The notes beneath the pieces were generated by a model, which did no database searches, was not told the DNA's origin, and was given only the letters and a program-made list of their open reading frames with translations. Shown in pieces: positions 8,211 through 8,982 of a stretch of DNA of 8,982 nucleotides. The translations under genes were made by a program, and so were the position numbers. Position 1 is the first letter of the stretch. Each line of letters begins with the position of its first letter. This DNA comes from Quisquiliibacterium sp. (GTDB taxonomy: Bacteria; Pseudomonadota; Gammaproteobacteria; Burkholderiales; Burkholderiaceae_E), in assembly GCA_023257915.1 (NCBI GenBank), contig JALRBB010000105.1, positions 1-8,982 on the forward strand, written 5' to 3'.

Positions 8211-8239
8211 ACTATATCGCTATATAGCTATATTTGCAA
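8211..8239 (-). promoter_or_regulatory. Predicted sigma-70 promoter of the efflux operon
   Basis: On the minus strand the -35 hexamer TTGCAA (8239-8234) is followed after exactly 17 nt by the -10 hexamer TATAGT (8216-8211), a 5/6 match to consensus. Transcription would start near 8204 and leave a leader of about 70 nt before the adaptor ATG. The whole spacer is filled by the AT-rich palindrome, so a bound regulator would block RNA polymerase directly. Confidence 0.65.
8214..8233. promoter_or_regulatory. AT-rich palindromic operator, likely bound by the ArsR regulator
   Basis: This 20-bp imperfect palindrome pairs at 9 of 10 positions around the perfect core GCTATATAGC (8219-8228). It overlaps a second perfect palindrome, ATATAGCTATAT (8222-8233). 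The stretch also contains CTATAT three times at an 8-bp period (starts 8212, 8220, 8228). It lies in the spacer and the edge of the -10 box of the efflux promoter and abuts the shared -35 hexamer. ArsR-family dimers commonly bind AT-rich palindromes next to their own gene, so this is the best candidate site for the regulator encoded at 8305. Binding is inferred. Confidence 0.7.
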
Positions 8240-8262
8240 ACGCGAAAGAAATCGGCGATACT
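8234..8262 (+). promoter_or_regulatory. Predicted promoter of the ArsR regulator gene
   Basis: The same TTGCAA hexamer (8234-8239), being self-complementary, also serves as a -35 box on the plus strand. GATACT (8257-8262, 4/6 match) follows after 17 nt. Transcription would start near 8269, about 36 nt before the ATG. The weaker -10 suggests lower basal output than the efflux promoter. The palindrome lies immediately upstream of the -35. Confidence 0.5.
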
Positions 8263-8304
8263 GCCGCCATTCAAGCTTCTGGCAATTACGTCCCTGGAGT
8301 CACG

Positions 8305-8655
8305 ATGGACGACCTGGTTCTCGCACAACTCGCGAAATATTTCCGCTCACTGAGCGAGCCCCTGCGTCTGAAGATTCTCGACTCGCTGCGGCGCGAGCCC
8401 AAGAATGTCGGCGAACTGACCAAGACCTTGGGTTGCTCGCAGGCCAATGTCTCCAAGCATCTGGGTATCCTGACCGAGGCAGGACTGGTCGCACGTGAGC
8501 CACGCGGCACAACCGTCTATTACAGGTTCGCTGACCCGCAGGTCTACAAGCTCTGTGATCTGGTTTGCGGGCAGGTCGCCAGAAAGCTGTCTGGCGCTAC
8601 CGAACTACACGGAGTGCTCACCGAACTTGCGGAACGCGAAGGCGCTGCCCACTAA
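8305..8655 (+). CDS. ArsR/SmtB-family winged-helix transcriptional regulator
   Basis: A 116-residue DNA-binding protein expected to act as a dimeric repressor. The order is an N-terminal helix (AKYFRSLSEPLRLKILDSL), the helix-turn-helix at about 34-56 with recognition helix CSQANVSKHLGIL, a beta-wing at about 64-77 (REPRGTTVYYRFAD), and a C-terminal dimer helix. ATG is supported by GGAG 5 nt upstream. The classical arsenic ELCVCDL and zinc Dx(n)HxxE motifs are absent. The three cysteines are Cys44 in the recognition helix and Cys84/Cys88, a CxxxC pair in the dimer helix (KLCDLVCGQV). These could sense thiophilic metals, oxidants or reactive sulfur. The position equivalent to the first sensing Cys of BigR/SqrR seems to be Asp26/Ser27, so direct equivalence is doubtful. 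It is divergent from the efflux operon and very probably controls it and itself through the palindrome at 8214-8233. Confidence 0.92.
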   Translation: MDDLVLAQLAKYFRSLSEPLRLKILDSLRREPKNVGELTKTLGCSQANVSKHLGILTEAGLVAREPRGTTVYYRFADPQVYKLCDLVCGQVARKLSGATELHGVLTELAEREGAAH

Positions 8656-8680
8656 GCACACGGCATGCGCACACTGCGTT

Positions 8681-8710
8681 CGCCCGGACACTAGGAAGCG
8701 CGTCCGGGCG
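8681..8710. terminator. GC-rich hairpin between convergent genes, probable bidirectional terminator
   Basis: CGCCCGGAC (8681-8689) and GTCCGGGCG (8702-8710) form a perfect 9-bp stem around a 12-nt loop. It sits between the ends of the convergent ArsR and acyl-CoA ligase genes, 25 nt after one stop and 9 nt after the other. There is no T tract on either side, so it is not a textbook intrinsic terminator. Position and stem strength make 3'-end formation or protection the likeliest role. Confidence 0.55.
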
Positions 8711-8719
8711 CCGCATTGA

Positions 8720-8982
8720 TCAAGTCCCGGGCAGGCTGTAGTCAGCGAATTGCTCGCGAAGCTTGGTCTTCAGAATCTTGCCGGTAGCACCGAGCGGGAT
8801 CGCCTCTACAAACTGTACGTCGTCTGGTGTCCACCATTTCGCAATCTTGCCCTCGTAGTACGAGAGCATCTCCTCGCGCGTGAGGGTTTCACCGGGCTTT
8901 AGGACCACGATCAGCAAGGGCCGCTCATCCCACTTCGGATGCGCCACCCCAATCACGGCCGCGTTCGCGACCGCCGGATGCC
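8720..8982 (-). CDS. Acyl-CoA ligase (AMP-forming), C-terminal fragment cut by the window edge
   Basis: Only the last 86 residues lie in the window. The frame is open to the edge, beginning [21 protein letters not shown], so the start codon is outside and the GTG at 8956 is internal. This is the mobile C-terminal domain of AMP-forming acyl-CoA ligases. It carries the PKWDERP segment seen in AlkK/DmdB-like medium-chain or methylmercaptopropionate ligases, and the final motif [18 protein letters not shown], whose GK lysine is the residue needed for adenylation. The enzyme activates a carboxylic acid with ATP and CoA to an acyl-CoA. It fits with the beta-oxidation genes at the other end of the window, on the same strand but separated by the efflux block. 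The substrate cannot be told from this fragment. Confidence 0.92.
   Translation of the reverse strand, partial: HPAVANAAVIGVAHPKWDERPLLIVVLKPGETLTREEMLSYYEGKIAKWWTPDDVQFVEAIPLGATGKILKTKLREQFADYSLPGT

Noticed and set aside
8720..8956. Treating the 78-residue frame at the right end as a complete small gene
   Set aside because: The frame stays open to the window edge and reads in family-typical sequence upstream of the GTG, so it is the tail of a full-length acyl-CoA ligase.

Overview
The window is a GC-rich bacterial chromosomal segment with densely packed genes, Shine-Dalgarno sites ahead of most starts, and strong GC bias at third codon positions. Protein character (a FadA-like thiolase, a FadJ-like fusion enzyme, an AlkK/DmdB-like acyl-CoA ligase, a proton-driven RND pump) suggests a proteobacterium, most likely a betaproteobacterium. 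The genus cannot be settled from the sequence alone.

Layout from left to right: (1) 32-3356, minus strand: a two-gene beta-oxidation unit, with a bifunctional enoyl-CoA hydratase/3-hydroxyacyl-CoA dehydrogenase followed by a thiolase. (2) 3357-3562: an intergenic stretch holding a strong intrinsic terminator and a second hairpin that close the next operon. (3) 3563-8135, minus strand: a three-gene efflux operon, namely periplasmic adaptor, RND inner-membrane pump (4-nt overlap with the adaptor) and a 69-residue two-helix DUF2892 membrane protein 14 nt behind the pump. (4) 8136-8304: a compact divergent control region. (5) 8305-8655, plus strand: a divergent ArsR-family regulator with cysteines C44, C84 and C88. 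(6) 8681-8710: a perfect 9-bp hairpin between convergent genes. (7) 8720-8982, minus strand: the C-terminal end of an acyl-CoA ligase that continues beyond the window.

The fatty-acid genes fit one pathway: the ligase activates an acid to its CoA thioester, the fusion enzyme hydrates and oxidises the chain, and the thiolase releases acetyl-CoA. The efflux/ArsR block sits between the ligase and the other two genes, either as an insertion into a fad locus or as a functional partner of it.

The most interesting part is the efflux locus. A small DUF2892 membrane protein is built into an RND operon, and the pump has Arg where AcrB-type pumps have the TM10 relay Lys. The presumed controller is an ArsR protein that lacks the classical metal motifs but carries a Cys-x3-Cys pair. 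In the control region the two divergent promoters appear to share one self-complementary -35 hexamer (TTGCAA). An AT-rich palindrome, also readable as three CTATAT copies at 8-bp period, fills the 17-bp spacer of the pump promoter. No outer-membrane channel gene, mobile element, RNA gene or CRISPR array is visible.
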